Source: Cladosporium sp. IMV 00045 (taxonomy: Eukaryota; Ascomycota; Dothideomycetes; Cladosporiales; Cladosporiaceae). Taken from it: a stretch of 64,000 nucleotides of DNA. The stretch is from contig MSJI02000913.1 in NCBI GenBank assembly GCA_001931905.2, forward strand, positions 1 to 64,000. The letters run 5' to 3'. Positions within the stretch are counted from its first letter, which is position 1. Every line of letters starts with the position of its first letter. Positions 29,007 through 38,680 of the stretch are shown one piece after another. A program made the translations under genes and the position numbers. Under the pieces are notes generated by a model. The model saw only the letters and a program-made list of their open reading frames with translations, was not told where the DNA came from and searched no databases.

Positions 29007-30431
29007 ATGCCCTCCGCCGCCCTCAACATCCCCATCCGCGGCAGCAACAGCGCCGAGGACGCTGCTGAAGTCTCCAACTCCTTCGGCGCCAACGAGGTCT
29101 CTACCAGCCCGACCGCCACTTTCCACAGCCCAGCCAACAGCTTTGGTGCTCTGCGCAAACCCTCAGCCAAGCAGCTCAAGCCCTTCAACACCCAGGACAT
29201 CAAGGTCCTTCTCCTTGAGAACGTCAACGAGACTGGCCAGAACATCCTCCGCGGACAGAAGTACCAGGTCGAGGCCCTCAAGAGCTCACTACCTGAGGAC
29301 CAATTGATCGAGAAGATCAAGGATGTCCACGTCATTGGTATCCGTTCCAAGACCAAGCTCTCAAAGAACGTCCTCCAGCACGCGAAGAACCTGATCGTGA
29401 TCGGCTGCTTCTGTATTGGCACCAACCAGGTCGACCTTCAGTATGCCGCCGAGAGCGGTATCGCCGTCTTTAACTCGCCTTTCTCCAACTCCCGTTCCGT
29501 GGCGGAGTTGATGATTGGTGAGATCATCGTCCTGGCGAGACAGCTGGGTGACAGGAGCATGGAGCTGCACCAGGGCGCATGGCAGAAGGTCTCTGCCGGC
29601 TGCTGGGAAGTTCGTGGCAAGACGCTTGGAATTATCGGTTACGGACACGTTGGTAGCCAGCTTTCAGTGCTGGCTGAGGCTATGGGCATGAAGGTCATTT
29701 ACTACGATGTGGTGAACCTCATGGCTCTCGGTACCGCTTCCCAGGTGCCCACTCTCGAGGCCCTGCTCCGCCAGGCCGACTTTGTGACCCTCCACGTTCC
29801 CGAGCTCGAGGACACCAAGGGCATGATCTCCACCAAGGAGTTCGACCAGATGAAAAAGGGCGCTTACCTCCTTAACGCCTCGCGCGGCAGTGTTGTCGAC
29901 ATCCCTGCCCTCATTGAGGCCTCCAAGGCTGGCAAGATTGCCGGTGCTGCTCTTGACGTCTACCCCAACGAGCCCGGCGGAAACGGCAACAACTTCAACG
30001 CTGAGCTGAACAACTTCACCGAGGATCTGCGCCAGCTGAAGAACGTCCTCCTCACCCCCCACATCGGTGGTTCGACCGAGGAAGCCCAGAGCGCCATTGG
30101 TGTCGAAGTCGCCGAGGCTCTCGTCAACTACGTCAACTTCGGTACCACCGTCGGCGCCGTCAACATGCCCGAGGTCTCCCTGCGTTCCCTCACCCTCGAC
30201 GAGCCCAACCACGTCCGCGTCGTCTACATCCACAAGAACGTTCCTGGTGTGCTGCGCAAGGTCAACGAGATCCTCGGCGACCACAACGTCGACAAGCAGA
30301 TGACCGACTCTCGCGGCGACGTGGCCTACCTCATGGCCGATATTTCCGACGTCAACGCCAACGACATCAGGGGTCTGTACCAGAGCCTCGAGGACCTGGG
30401 AAGCAGGATCATGACCAGGGTCCTGTACTAG
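29007..30431 (+). CDS. SER3: D-3-phosphoglycerate dehydrogenase
   Basis: This enzyme oxidises 3-phosphoglycerate with NAD, the first step of serine synthesis, in the cytosol. The protein is a single exon of 474 residues. After a Ser/Pro-rich N-terminus comes the substrate domain (KVLLLENVNETGQNIL). The NAD-binding glycine motif GYGHVGSQ lies at about residues 211-218, with the acidic YYD on the next strand, so NAD rather than NADP is likely. The catalytic region has NASRGSVVDI (arginine) and LTPHIGGSTEEAQ (histidine). The C-terminal ACT domain starts near residue 405 (VRVVYIHKNVPGVLRKV), the probable serine-binding regulatory site. Codons are strongly C-ending, consistent with high expression. 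SER3 versus SER33 cannot be separated. Confidence 0.95.
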   Translation: MPSAALNIPIRGSNSAEDAAEVSNSFGANEVSTSPTATFHSPANSFGALRKPSAKQLKPFNTQDIKVLLLENVNETGQNILRGQKYQVEALKSSLPEDQLIEKIKDVHVIGIRSKTKLSKNVLQHAKNLIVIGCFCIGTNQVDLQYAAESGIAVFNSPFSNSRSVAELMIGEIIVLARQLGDRSMELHQGAWQKVSAGCWEVRGKTLGIIGYGHVGSQLSVLAEAMGMKVIYYDVVNLMALGTASQVPTLEALLRQADFVTLHVPELEDTKGMISTKEFDQMKKGAYLLNASRGSVVDIPALIEASKAGKIAGAALDVYPNEPGGNGNNFNAELNNFTEDLRQLKNVLLTPHIGGSTEEAQSAIGVEVAEALVNYVNFGTTVGAVNMPEVSLRSLTLDEPNHVRVVYIHKNVPGVLRKVNEILGDHNVDKQMTDSRGDVAYLMADISDVNANDIRGLYQSLEDLGSRIMTRVLY

Positions 30432-31096
30432 ACGTACTCGCTTTTGTGATTTTCTTATCTTATCGGACTGTATTTGCGTAGGCGGAGGCGTTCTTTTATT
30501 TGGGTGGCTAATGGCTTCAACGGACTATGATGGGGAGCATGATGACGCGAACTGAAAATACCTTATATATACCAGATACATCCTAGCATTCAACATGGAG
30601 TTGCTGTTATGATCATGTGCCAAAGTTGAGGCTGTGCCATTCACATGTTTGGTGGATTGTGTTTGTGACGTTGCGTGGGCTGCGCCTTCCCTTTGAACTT
30701 GCTCGTCTTCAGGCACTTGCATTACCAACAAACGCACAACTAAAACCGTGAGATCGAGTGACAACCCTGCCCTTTTCACAACTCATTGCGAGACGCTTCA
30801 TTGCTGCAACCAAACAAAAAATATCGAGTACCCTTCTCTCAATCCCAAAAAGCCGAATCACCAGCGACGTCACCCAAAATCCGCCAAGAGGTCCCGCCTT
30901 TGAGAGTTGGGCTGACTGCGCGTTGGCGACGATCGCAAACACACGCCGCCACTAGCACCAAACCACAACCCATTCGTCGTCCTCGGTCTTTCTGATCGCT
31001 TAGCCGATCACAGCACTTTCATTCTCTCTACCCTGTCAACTTTAAAATTTCTTTTGGAGCAAACCCTTCGAGTGAGCGAACACCGACTTCGACAAC
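30432..31096. other. intergenic region
   Basis: About 665 bp between the phosphoglycerate dehydrogenase stop and the BAR protein start. Frames of 60-80 codons here have no domain. Confidence 0.5.
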
Positions 31097-32957
31097 ATGT
31101 CGTGGTCCGGATTCAAGAAGAATGTATGTTGCCTAGAGGAATGACTACATAGAGAAGACTGCAAGACTGACAATGCAAACTAGGTCGGCCGCGCGACGAC
31201 CCAGGTCATGATGAAGACCGGGCAGGTGGAGAAGACGAGCGACAGACAGTACGAAGTGGAAGAGCGCCGCTACCGCACCCTGGAATCAGCGTCTCTCCGC
31301 CTGCAGAAAGAAGCCAAGGGATACCTCGACTCGCTCCGCGCCATGACCGCCTCGCAGATGCGCATTGCCGAGACGATCGACGCTTTCTACGGCGACAGCG
31401 GCGCGACCGACGGCGTCAGCAGGAGTTACAAGCAGGCAGTCGAGGACCTGGACGCCGAAACCGTCAAAGCGCTGGATGGCCCGTACAGGTGTGTGCCCTC
31501 TGACCTTCGAGGATTCGCGTGGGATTGGGACAAGGGAGGCGAGGACTCGCAAGAGCTGAGGATGATTGAGTGGGAGATGAACCGAGGCGTGCAGGAGAGC
31601 TTTGCGGGAGTCATGAGGGCCGATATGGATTCGTACGGAGAGCTCATGGATTTCATCTACAGGACGACCGTGCTGGAGCCCATCAACCGCTTTTGCGCAT
31701 ACTTCCCCGACATCAACGAGTGTAAGTGGGGAAAAAGAGAAGAAGCAGGTACGATGTGTGGGAACAAGGTTTCGCTGACTCAGCGTGCAGGTATCAAGAA
31801 GCGGCAACACAAGATGCTTGACTACGACTCGATGCGCTCAAAGGTCAAGAGGCTTACGGAGAAGCCCGACAAGGACCCGGCCAAGCTGCCACGCACGGAA
31901 AAGGAACAAGACATGGTCAGCCTCTCAGAATTTCTTAGTGACAACTCCCTCCCTGGCTCCCCGGTACTGGAGCCGCATTCCTGGCGTGAAAGCAGCATTT
32001 CTGCTTTCGCTCTCGATCCTGCCCCCGACTATGCCGTCCCGTCGCCGCCGAAAGCCCTCAACGGCATTCGGCAGCGTCTGGGATTGGCTCTGGAACATGA
32101 CGATGAGGATGTTGGAACGATCGACGAGGAAAGCGAGATGCCTCATACGCCCAGTCGCGGGAGGCGTACTCGCCGAAGCTTGCTGGCCAGGACTTCCAGC
32201 ATCATTAGCAACTACTCGACCCTTCTTTCGCCCGCCTCTAACGCCTCCCCGAACGACAAAATCTCGCCGAAGAAGACGAGACGCATCGTCTCCACCGGCA
32301 CTCTCGGCAAAACTGCTCCTCCCAACGAACCGACAACCCCCACACGCAGCATTTCCACGACGACCACCAAACGTGACCTCAAAGCCTCCCGATCCTCCAG
32401 CATCTACTCTAGCATGAAACCCGTCGCGACCTATCGTGACTCCGCCTCAACGCGCGGAGGCACATGGCCGCGGCAATCGTCGCGCATCTCCAGTTCCCGC
32501 AGCAGAACCCCGTGGCTCGAGCCGAGCGAGTTGGAAGAAATCATGGCACCGCTGAAAGTGGACTTCATGCGTAGGCAGGCTGACAGACTCGAACAGGCCA
32601 AGGTAGCATACGACCAGCTCAACGACCAGCTCATGGCCGAGCTGCCGCAATTGATCGATTTGAGGTTTGTTTTCTTGAGACACCCCCACCATGTACCCCA
32701 CACGAAAACAAACATGGCAATTTACTGACATTCGGATGTTTTCCTAACTTCACAGAGTACCCTACCTCGACCCCACCTTCGAAGCACTCGTCAAAATCCA
32801 GCTGCGCTTCTGCGCGGAAGCCTACAGCCGCATGGCGCAGGTGCAGCAGTACCTGGACGCTTCGACCAGAGATCAGTACGCCAGTGGCGATTTGGACGCG
32901 AGGGTGGAGGATGTGCTGGGCCAGATTCGCGAGTTGAGCATTGCGGGGACTGTTTAG
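31097..32957 (+). CDS. BAR-domain protein, Rvs161/Hob3 family, with large internal insert
   Basis: BAR proteins of this family bend membranes during endocytosis and cooperate with actin. Exons are 31097-31123, 31184-31488, 31663-31721, 31791-32664 and 32756-32957, giving 488 residues. The N-terminus MSWSGFKKNVGRATTQVMMK spans intron 1 and is typical of Rvs161/Hob3. Then follow RRYRTLESASLRLQK, KGYLDSLRAMTASQMRI, and TTVLEPINRFCAYFPDINEC joined to IKKRQHKMLDYDSM. About 210 residues of Ser/Thr/Arg-rich sequence (about 174-385) are inserted before VAYDQLNDQLMAELPQLIDL. The BAR helix then resumes with VPYLDPTFEALVKIQLRF. Introns 2 (174 bp) and 3 (69 bp) are multiples of three without stop. The position of the insert differs from the yeast protein. 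Confidence 0.88.
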
Positions 32958-33956
32958 GGGATGATGAGTTCCTTGGTGGTGATGGTGATGGTGCGGTCTT
33001 TTTGCATGGCTGTGCGTACATGGGCTGTGCATTTGCTTTTGGTTGAGGGAGGAATGGGGATGGGAACGGTTAGAGGGGCACATGGGAGTTGTGCAGTATG
33101 ATTATTATAATGGAAAGGCACACAAGGCGAAAGGACGAAGTGAACATATTTACCGCCTTTTTAATGGAACGAAAGTCACGTGCTCGAAACTGCGTGGCTG
33201 TCATTTTGGCTACGATGTGAATACTATTAAGTGAGGTTGAGTCGAATACTCCCACAGCCGGGAGAGATGAGACAGCATCATGGAAATCATGGACGAAGCA
33301 CATGAAGTTCACGTGGTGTCAGAGACATACCTCCTACCCGTGTCTCTTATGCAAGTCTTCACACCCACCGAAGACGATGAGGCACGGACGACATCGGGCT
33401 CATCGTCGTCAAGTCTGTTAGCGCACTTTGTTGCAGTCCGCCCCACCCGTTGCTGCTGCTGCGGGCGGATGAAGTTGGAGGGGACGGGTTTGTTTGTGCT
33501 GGTGCTGAGCTGCGGTGGGCTGCGCTGTAGTGGGCTGGCGGGCTGTCCTCCACTTGCCTTGACTGGCCTTGCCTTGCCTTGGTGGTTGCCCTGCCCTTCC
33601 CACCCACCTTCGTCACCATCCGACGACTCTTCTCTCGCTCTCTCTCCCTCTTCGTCAACAATCCTACCGCCTACCACCACCCTCTCCCAAATCCACCCTT
33701 TCCGCCATGTAAGTCAATTCTGCCTTACCCGTCTGCGTATGCACTGCAGGCAGCAGACGATGCATAAATAAATCCATTCGTCACCTCCGTGCTTATCTCC
33801 CTGCTGGCCTGACTCCCGCTGCTGCCCCTCGTCTGTCTCTCTGGCTGTCTGTCAACTTGCGCTAATCATCTCCACCGCACCAGCTCGACCTCTTTCGCCT
33901 CCCCTCACTACCACACTCACCTTTGAAGTATTTTATCCAGACTTTAAACCGACAAA
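32958..33956. promoter_or_regulatory. upstream region of the cofilin gene
   Basis: About 1 kb. A tandem GCCTT-rich stretch lies near 33553-33590, and a pyrimidine-rich tract follows at 33595-33700, likely core promoter or leader of a highly expressed gene. No gene supported; frames on both strands are low-complexity. Confidence 0.5.
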
Positions 33957-34672
33957 ATGGTACGTCGCACCACAACACCCTCACAGACCTCCCTCAGATG
34001 ATCTAGCTTGCTGACGCTCACCCTCCACAGGCGCAATCAGGGTATGTTCACCGCCCATGTCGTCTCATCCAAGTCAACCATCTCCACTTGACTCGACGCC
34101 CTCAATGAACCCTGACCACCCTCCCGCCTCAACTGACACTCCTCCCTCCTCAGTGTTTCCGTCGCTCCCGAGTGTATCACCGCCTTCAACGACCTGAAGC
34201 TGGGCAAGAGCACCAAGTGGATCATCTACAAGATCTCCGACGACTGGAAGGAGATTGTCGTCGAGGAGACCTCCACCGACGACAACTACGACGCCTTCCG
34301 CGAGAAGCTCATCGCCGCCAAGAGCAAGGACAAGAAGGGCAACGAGTGCCTCGGTGGCCGCTACGCCGTCTACGACGTCGAGTACGACGCCGGTGAGGGC
34401 AAGCGCAACAAGATCTGCTTCCTCTCTTGGGTCCCCGACGATGCCGCTCAATACGTGAGTACAACCCTCGGGAAAGATCAGATGTCGATCAAGAGATGGC
34501 GTGGCAACAACTTACTGACTCCTACATCCCCGCACAGCCTCGCATGATGTACTCCTCCTCCAAGGAGTCCCTGAAGCGCTCCCTCAACGGCATCGCCGTC
34601 GACATCCAGGCCAACGACGCCGACGACATCGAGCAGGACACCATCGTCAAGCGCGCCATGACCGGCCGCTAA
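33957..34672 (+). CDS. COF1: cofilin, actin-depolymerising factor
   Basis: Cofilin binds and severs actin filaments in cortical patches. Coding exons are 33957-33959 (only the ATG), 34031-34041 (11 nt), 34154-34454 and 34538-34672, giving 149 residues. The spliced N-terminus is [20 protein letters not shown], with the early Ser that is the regulatory phosphorylation site in the family. Next are [18 protein letters not shown] and [14 protein letters not shown]. The long actin-binding helix region is [19 protein letters not shown], and the protein ends TGR after [11 protein letters not shown]. All intron borders are GT-AG. The length equals that of fungal cofilins. Codons are C-ending as expected for an abundant protein. 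Confidence 0.95.
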
Positions 34673-35239
34673 GCATCTTTATTTGGAACACATTCTCATT
34701 TGCGAAGGCGAGAAGAAGAGAAATAAAAAAGCAGCAACTTCCCTCCTCCTCCGAGCGGACATGCCCACACGAACACACACAAAAAATATGCACACGTCTA
34801 CGACACACACTTCTCAGCTCTTTTCCTTCCTCTCCTCTCGAGAAATGACACGACCGACCGATTCATGACGTAGGGAGTGGGCAGACCCAAAAAGAAAAGC
34901 ACTCACAAGCCAAAGCGGATGGTGGAAGCGGGAGAAAAATATAGCATGATGTATGCGAATGATGAGAGTTCAAAGAAAATCCCACACCAACGAACAAAGC
35001 TCCGAAGAGGAAATGGTTCCGTCATGCCTCGCTGCTTCTCATGCTGAAAAGGGTAGCGGCAATGCCAGAGACGAAAACTCGAGGGGAGCCGAATGATTGA
35101 TTGAAGTGGAGTGAGCGATACTCCTCAGACGCGATTCGAATTGTCTCCTGCCTGCTTTGTACCCCATCTTTCCTTCTCCCCATTTTTGCCTTTTTGCCTT
35201 TTTGCGCCGTATACATGCCACAGCCCAAGATTTTTACTT

Positions 35240-35267
35240 ATGATGATGATGATGATGATGATGATGA
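35240..35267. repeat. ATG/GAT trinucleotide microsatellite
   Basis: Nine perfect tandem copies of ATG (28 nt), outside any supported gene. Confidence 0.95.
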
Positions 35268-35530
35268 ACCCCCAAGAAGAAGAACTGACAAAAGCTAGGA
35301 GAAAAGAAGCTACATTTGATGCATTGCGGCATGCATTCAGATATATTCGTCTCGGCTTACATCGCGATACCACGCAGATTCACTTACCGTACATGTACTC
35401 ATCCAGCACTCTACCTTACTTTTTCTCGGGGAATCTGGGCATGGAGCGAAGCGCAACGCAAGATCATCGGCTCAAACCGAATTAGACTCATCAATTACCA
35501 TTTGCCCACACAAAAAGGAAAGAAAAAAAG

Positions 35531-35554
35531 AAAATAAGAAAATAAGAAAATAAG
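35531..35554. repeat. three tandem AAAATAAG units
   Basis: Three perfect 8-bp copies behind an A-rich stretch. No function apparent. Confidence 0.85.
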
Positions 35555-36451
35555 AATCCGCTGGATGTTGTTCTTACTGCATACCGGGCTCGTCTTCCCA
35601 TTGGCCCGCTGGTATCACAAAAGCGAGTTTTAGTCTTGGATGCTTAAATGCTTATTAAGACGCTCGTCAAGGCGCTGATTACCTATACCTTACCTGGCGA
35701 TATCTTTTTGGTTTGGAATGATGGATCTGCTAGAGGGTTGGGTTGGGTTTGGCTTTGGCTTTGCTTGGATTATCTCAACGGGGTGGATGGTCTGTATGCT
35801 GCTGGTATGCGGGAGGTGGTGGATGGGGTTGATATCATGTGTTGCTAGCATGGTATTCGCACTTCACGATTGTATCTCTTCGCCTGCAGACACTCATTGA
35901 GCGACCTTCATCATCCTTCTTTTGGCTCTCCCTCGAACCGCTTGCTGAGTTACTTCTGGATCCGAGATGCAGCTACAAAGTGATTTATCATAGGGTCTTC
36001 CATTCGTCCAATTCGACCTCAACTCCATACTCCGCCTTTCATCTTCCCAACAGAACAGCCACGACCTATTATACACCTGTCACCGCTTTGTCATGCTCTC
36101 TCTACTCCCCACTGCCTCTCATGCACCTATCATCCCCCTTCGAAAGAGAAGAGGTATGGGGATGGGGAAGTCTATTGCATTCCTTCATGTTGGCAGCCGA
36201 GTAGATGGAGTATTAATGCCCTCTCTTTCTTCCGCCATTTCTCTTCGTCATTCAGTCAATTGTTTGAACTCACATCCGCTCTTTGATACCCATCGCTTCA
36301 ATACATCTTGCGTACTCGTACAATTACCTGCGAGCATCTTCACACAGTCAGCATATCTCTGCGAGCATACATCCGCGCCTTCAACTCTACCTTCAAGACA
36401 TTTCCCATACCACTATCAACGCATATCTTCCCAGGTCTCACATTCGCCACT

Positions 36452-38440
36452 ATGGAGACCGCCACCACCACTAACGCTCCTCGTCTCCGCTGGGCCTCTA
36501 TTGCCCTCCCTTCGCGTTCGCCGGTTGCGAATCCGTCTCCCTCTGCTTCTGATGCCAGTACCCGTACTGCCACCAGGAGCCCCCGTCCCACCACGCAGGC
36601 TCCTCTCTCTGCCCAGTCAGAGAGAGATGATAGTGCCGTGCGTGCTGCTGCCTCCACTGCTGCTGGTGCTCCTACCAGCCTGCCCCGTCTCACGGTCAAA
36701 CCAACCAGATCCGGAGAAAGCAGCCCTCGCGCCGACAGCGACACGGCAAGCATCTCCACCATCCCCTTCGGCCCCGGAGGTGCCACCAGCAGACCTCGTC
36801 TCATCCCAAGGCCACTCTTCCCCGGAGAGACCTTCTCTCAATCCAGCGAGCCACGTGCCCGCTACCACCCCACCGGCCCCCTCACCCAGCCGGTCCAAGG
36901 CCGCGCGCCCACCATCCGCTCCCAGCACGCGAGCGTCGTGGCAGGCTCCTACCTCTCCGCTCCCTCCTCGGTCGCAGACGGCGCCGCCGGCGAGAGCGTC
37001 AAACCCCCTCGCTACCGCAGGGTGGCGAAACCGACCCCCCTCCTCGCCAGAATCGCCACGGGCCACGACCTGTGCCGCCTGCGCGAGGGAGAACTCCGGG
37101 CCTCGGACCCGGAGTTCCAACCGCGCACGCTTCTCGACGTGCAGAGGCGGCTTGAGCGGAGGCCCGCTCTGCGGCCCTCTCTGAGGCAGGAGCTTGAGCC
37201 TGCTGTTGGGGGGGAAGGGAGTTGCCCGTCTCGCGACGGAGCGGGGTATACCCTCCCTGCGATCCGCGAGCGTCGCGCTGCGCGGGCGGCGCAGTTCCCC
37301 GTGCCGGAGAATGTGGCGAGGGAGACGCTGATGGAGAGGAGGTTTCTCTCCGACGGCGGGGCGGGGTGGGTCGATGCGCCTGTCAGGGTTGGCGGGGCGA
37401 TTCGCGGGACGAGGAGGGTGGAGTGGGGGTCTGCGGTTGCGGTTGCGGAGGTGAAGGAGGAGAAGGAGAAGAAGGGCGGCAAGAAGGAGGGGGGCTGGAA
37501 GAAGGGTTTTGGAGCCTTCTTGGGGAGGGTGAAGGGTCCTTCCTCTTCCACGCCTACGCCTTCCCCTCCCTCCCCTTCCACTCCCGCGCCCCTCCCCTCC
37601 CCTCCCCTCGCAGCCCGCCAACCCCAAGTCGCGGGAAAAACTCCCCCTCCCCGGCTGGCCTACCACACCGTCCGCCCCACCGTCCGCCCCTCTCGCCGCC
37701 CAGCTCTCCCAGAAACCCGACCCCCGCCTCCGCCGCAGCGCTCTTCCCTCCTTTTCCCAACGCAGCAAACCGGCCCGGCGCAGCACCTCCCTCTGCGCAC
37801 TCTCCAAGCTCGCGCGGCTTTGCAGCGAATTCGCGAGGAAGGGGACGGCGGGGACGAGCAGCGCCAAACCCAGCCGAGCGACGAGGACGTGGCGTTTTGC
37901 GCGGATGCGCCGCTCACTGTGCGGGGGCATCCGACGCTGGAGGACTCTTACCTCAGCGTGGATGGCGGTGCGATGGAGGGGGAGTACGACTCTTCGCCGA
38001 TGATGCTCGCTGCTGCGTCGGGGTTGAGGTTGGCGGGGATTCACGAGGAGGGTGAAGTGGGGGAGGAAGACGGCCGGGGAGAGAGGTTCGAGGAGTGGGA
38101 TCGCTTCGATTTCGAGAAGAATCCCCCTTCTCTGAGATTTGGCGGTCGGGGAGGAATGGAGGAGGCTGGGATGGGGGCTGAGGCTGAGATTGGGGAGTCG
38201 CCGTCCTCTTCGTCGCTTACGCCGCCTTCTTCTTCCTCGCCTGCTTCTTCGGGCGAAGGGATCGCGGGCCAGGAAACGCAGGCGGAATCGGTGGAGGTTG
38301 TGCGTCGTGCTGGGAGGGCGAGGTTAAGTGGCTTGAAGAGTCTGGAGTGGGAGGGGGTTGAGAGTGAGGATGAGGAGGAGGAGGAGGAGGAGGAGGAGAG
38401 TTTTGAGGAGTTTTTGAGGGGGAAGTTGGCGCTTTTGTGA
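36452..38440 (+). CDS. large disordered Pro/Ser-rich protein of unknown function
   Basis: I do not recognise this protein. From the ATG at 36452 (METATTTNAPRLRWASIALP) it has 662 residues, all of low complexity and probably disordered. The N-terminal 250 residues are Ser/Thr/Pro/Arg-rich. Near residues 325-350 the basic segment KKEGGWKKGFGAFLGRVKG could form an amphipathic membrane- or protein-binding helix. A Pro/Ser tract follows, then an acidic half ending in a run of ten glutamates within SEDEEEEEEEEEES and a hydrophobic C-terminal EFLRGKLALL. The antisense strand is also open for 475 codons, but it reads as Arg-rich shadow. The gene is fungal-type with no enzyme motif. The frame could start further upstream, at 36308. 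Confidence 0.6.
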   Translation: METATTTNAPRLRWASIALPSRSPVANPSPSASDASTRTATRSPRPTTQAPLSAQSERDDSAVRAAASTAAGAPTSLPRLTVKPTRSGESSPRADSDTASISTIPFGPGGATSRPRLIPRPLFPGETFSQSSEPRARYHPTGPLTQPVQGRAPTIRSQHASVVAGSYLSAPSSVADGAAGESVKPPRYRRVAKPTPLLARIATGHDLCRLREGELRASDPEFQPRTLLDVQRRLERRPALRPSLRQELEPAVGGEGSCPSRDGAGYTLPAIRERRAARAAQFPVPENVARETLMERRFLSDGGAGWVDAPVRVGGAIRGTRRVEWGSAVAVAEVKEEKEKKGGKKEGGWKKGFGAFLGRVKGPSSSTPTPSPPSPSTPAPLPSPPLAARQPQVAGKTPPPRLAYHTVRPTVRPSRRPALPETRPPPPPQRSSLLFPTQQTGPAQHLPLRTLQARAALQRIREEGDGGDEQRQTQPSDEDVAFCADAPLTVRGHPTLEDSYLSVDGGAMEGEYDSSPMMLAAASGLRLAGIHEEGEVGEEDGRGERFEEWDRFDFEKNPPSLRFGGRGGMEEAGMGAEAEIGESPSSSSLTPPSSSSPASSGEGIAGQETQAESVEVVRRAGRARLSGLKSLEWEGVESEDEEEEEEEEESFEEFLRGKLALL

Positions 38441-38680
38441 GTTTGGTTTTTGGTTTGGTTTTACGTTTTCGTGCTTGAGGTTTTGGGATGGCGTTCTTTG
38501 CGTTTGTCGGGTTCTGTATCTTGCATTGGGCGTTTGGCGTTCGGTGTTTTGCATTTTTGTTTTATCTTCTCGGAACATGTCCCATCATGATATCCTGTCA
38601 AGCGACACATTACCTGAGCAGTTGTTTTCAAAACTTCGATACCTTATCTACTTACCTACTATCTTCAGATCATCAACCAC
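38441..38680. other. convergent 3' region
   Basis: 240 bp between two converging stops; T/G-rich with GTTTGG-like short repeats, otherwise empty. Confidence 0.5.

Larger units (their letters stand above)
34673..36451. other. long intergenic region with simple repeats
   Basis: About 1.8 kb, the second-longest space in the window. The first part is A-rich (34710-34900), the middle holds a GAT microsatellite and a short AAAATAAG repeat, and the end 35900-36450 is the leader side of the plus-strand gene. Several frames of 60-120 codons have no recognisable product. I see no RNA gene. Confidence 0.5.

Noticed and set aside
36617..38044. 475-codon minus-strand frame opposite the disordered protein
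   Set aside because: Arg/Pro-rich reading of a GC-rich strand. The plus frame is longer, has a coherent acidic tail and ends in a normal stop.
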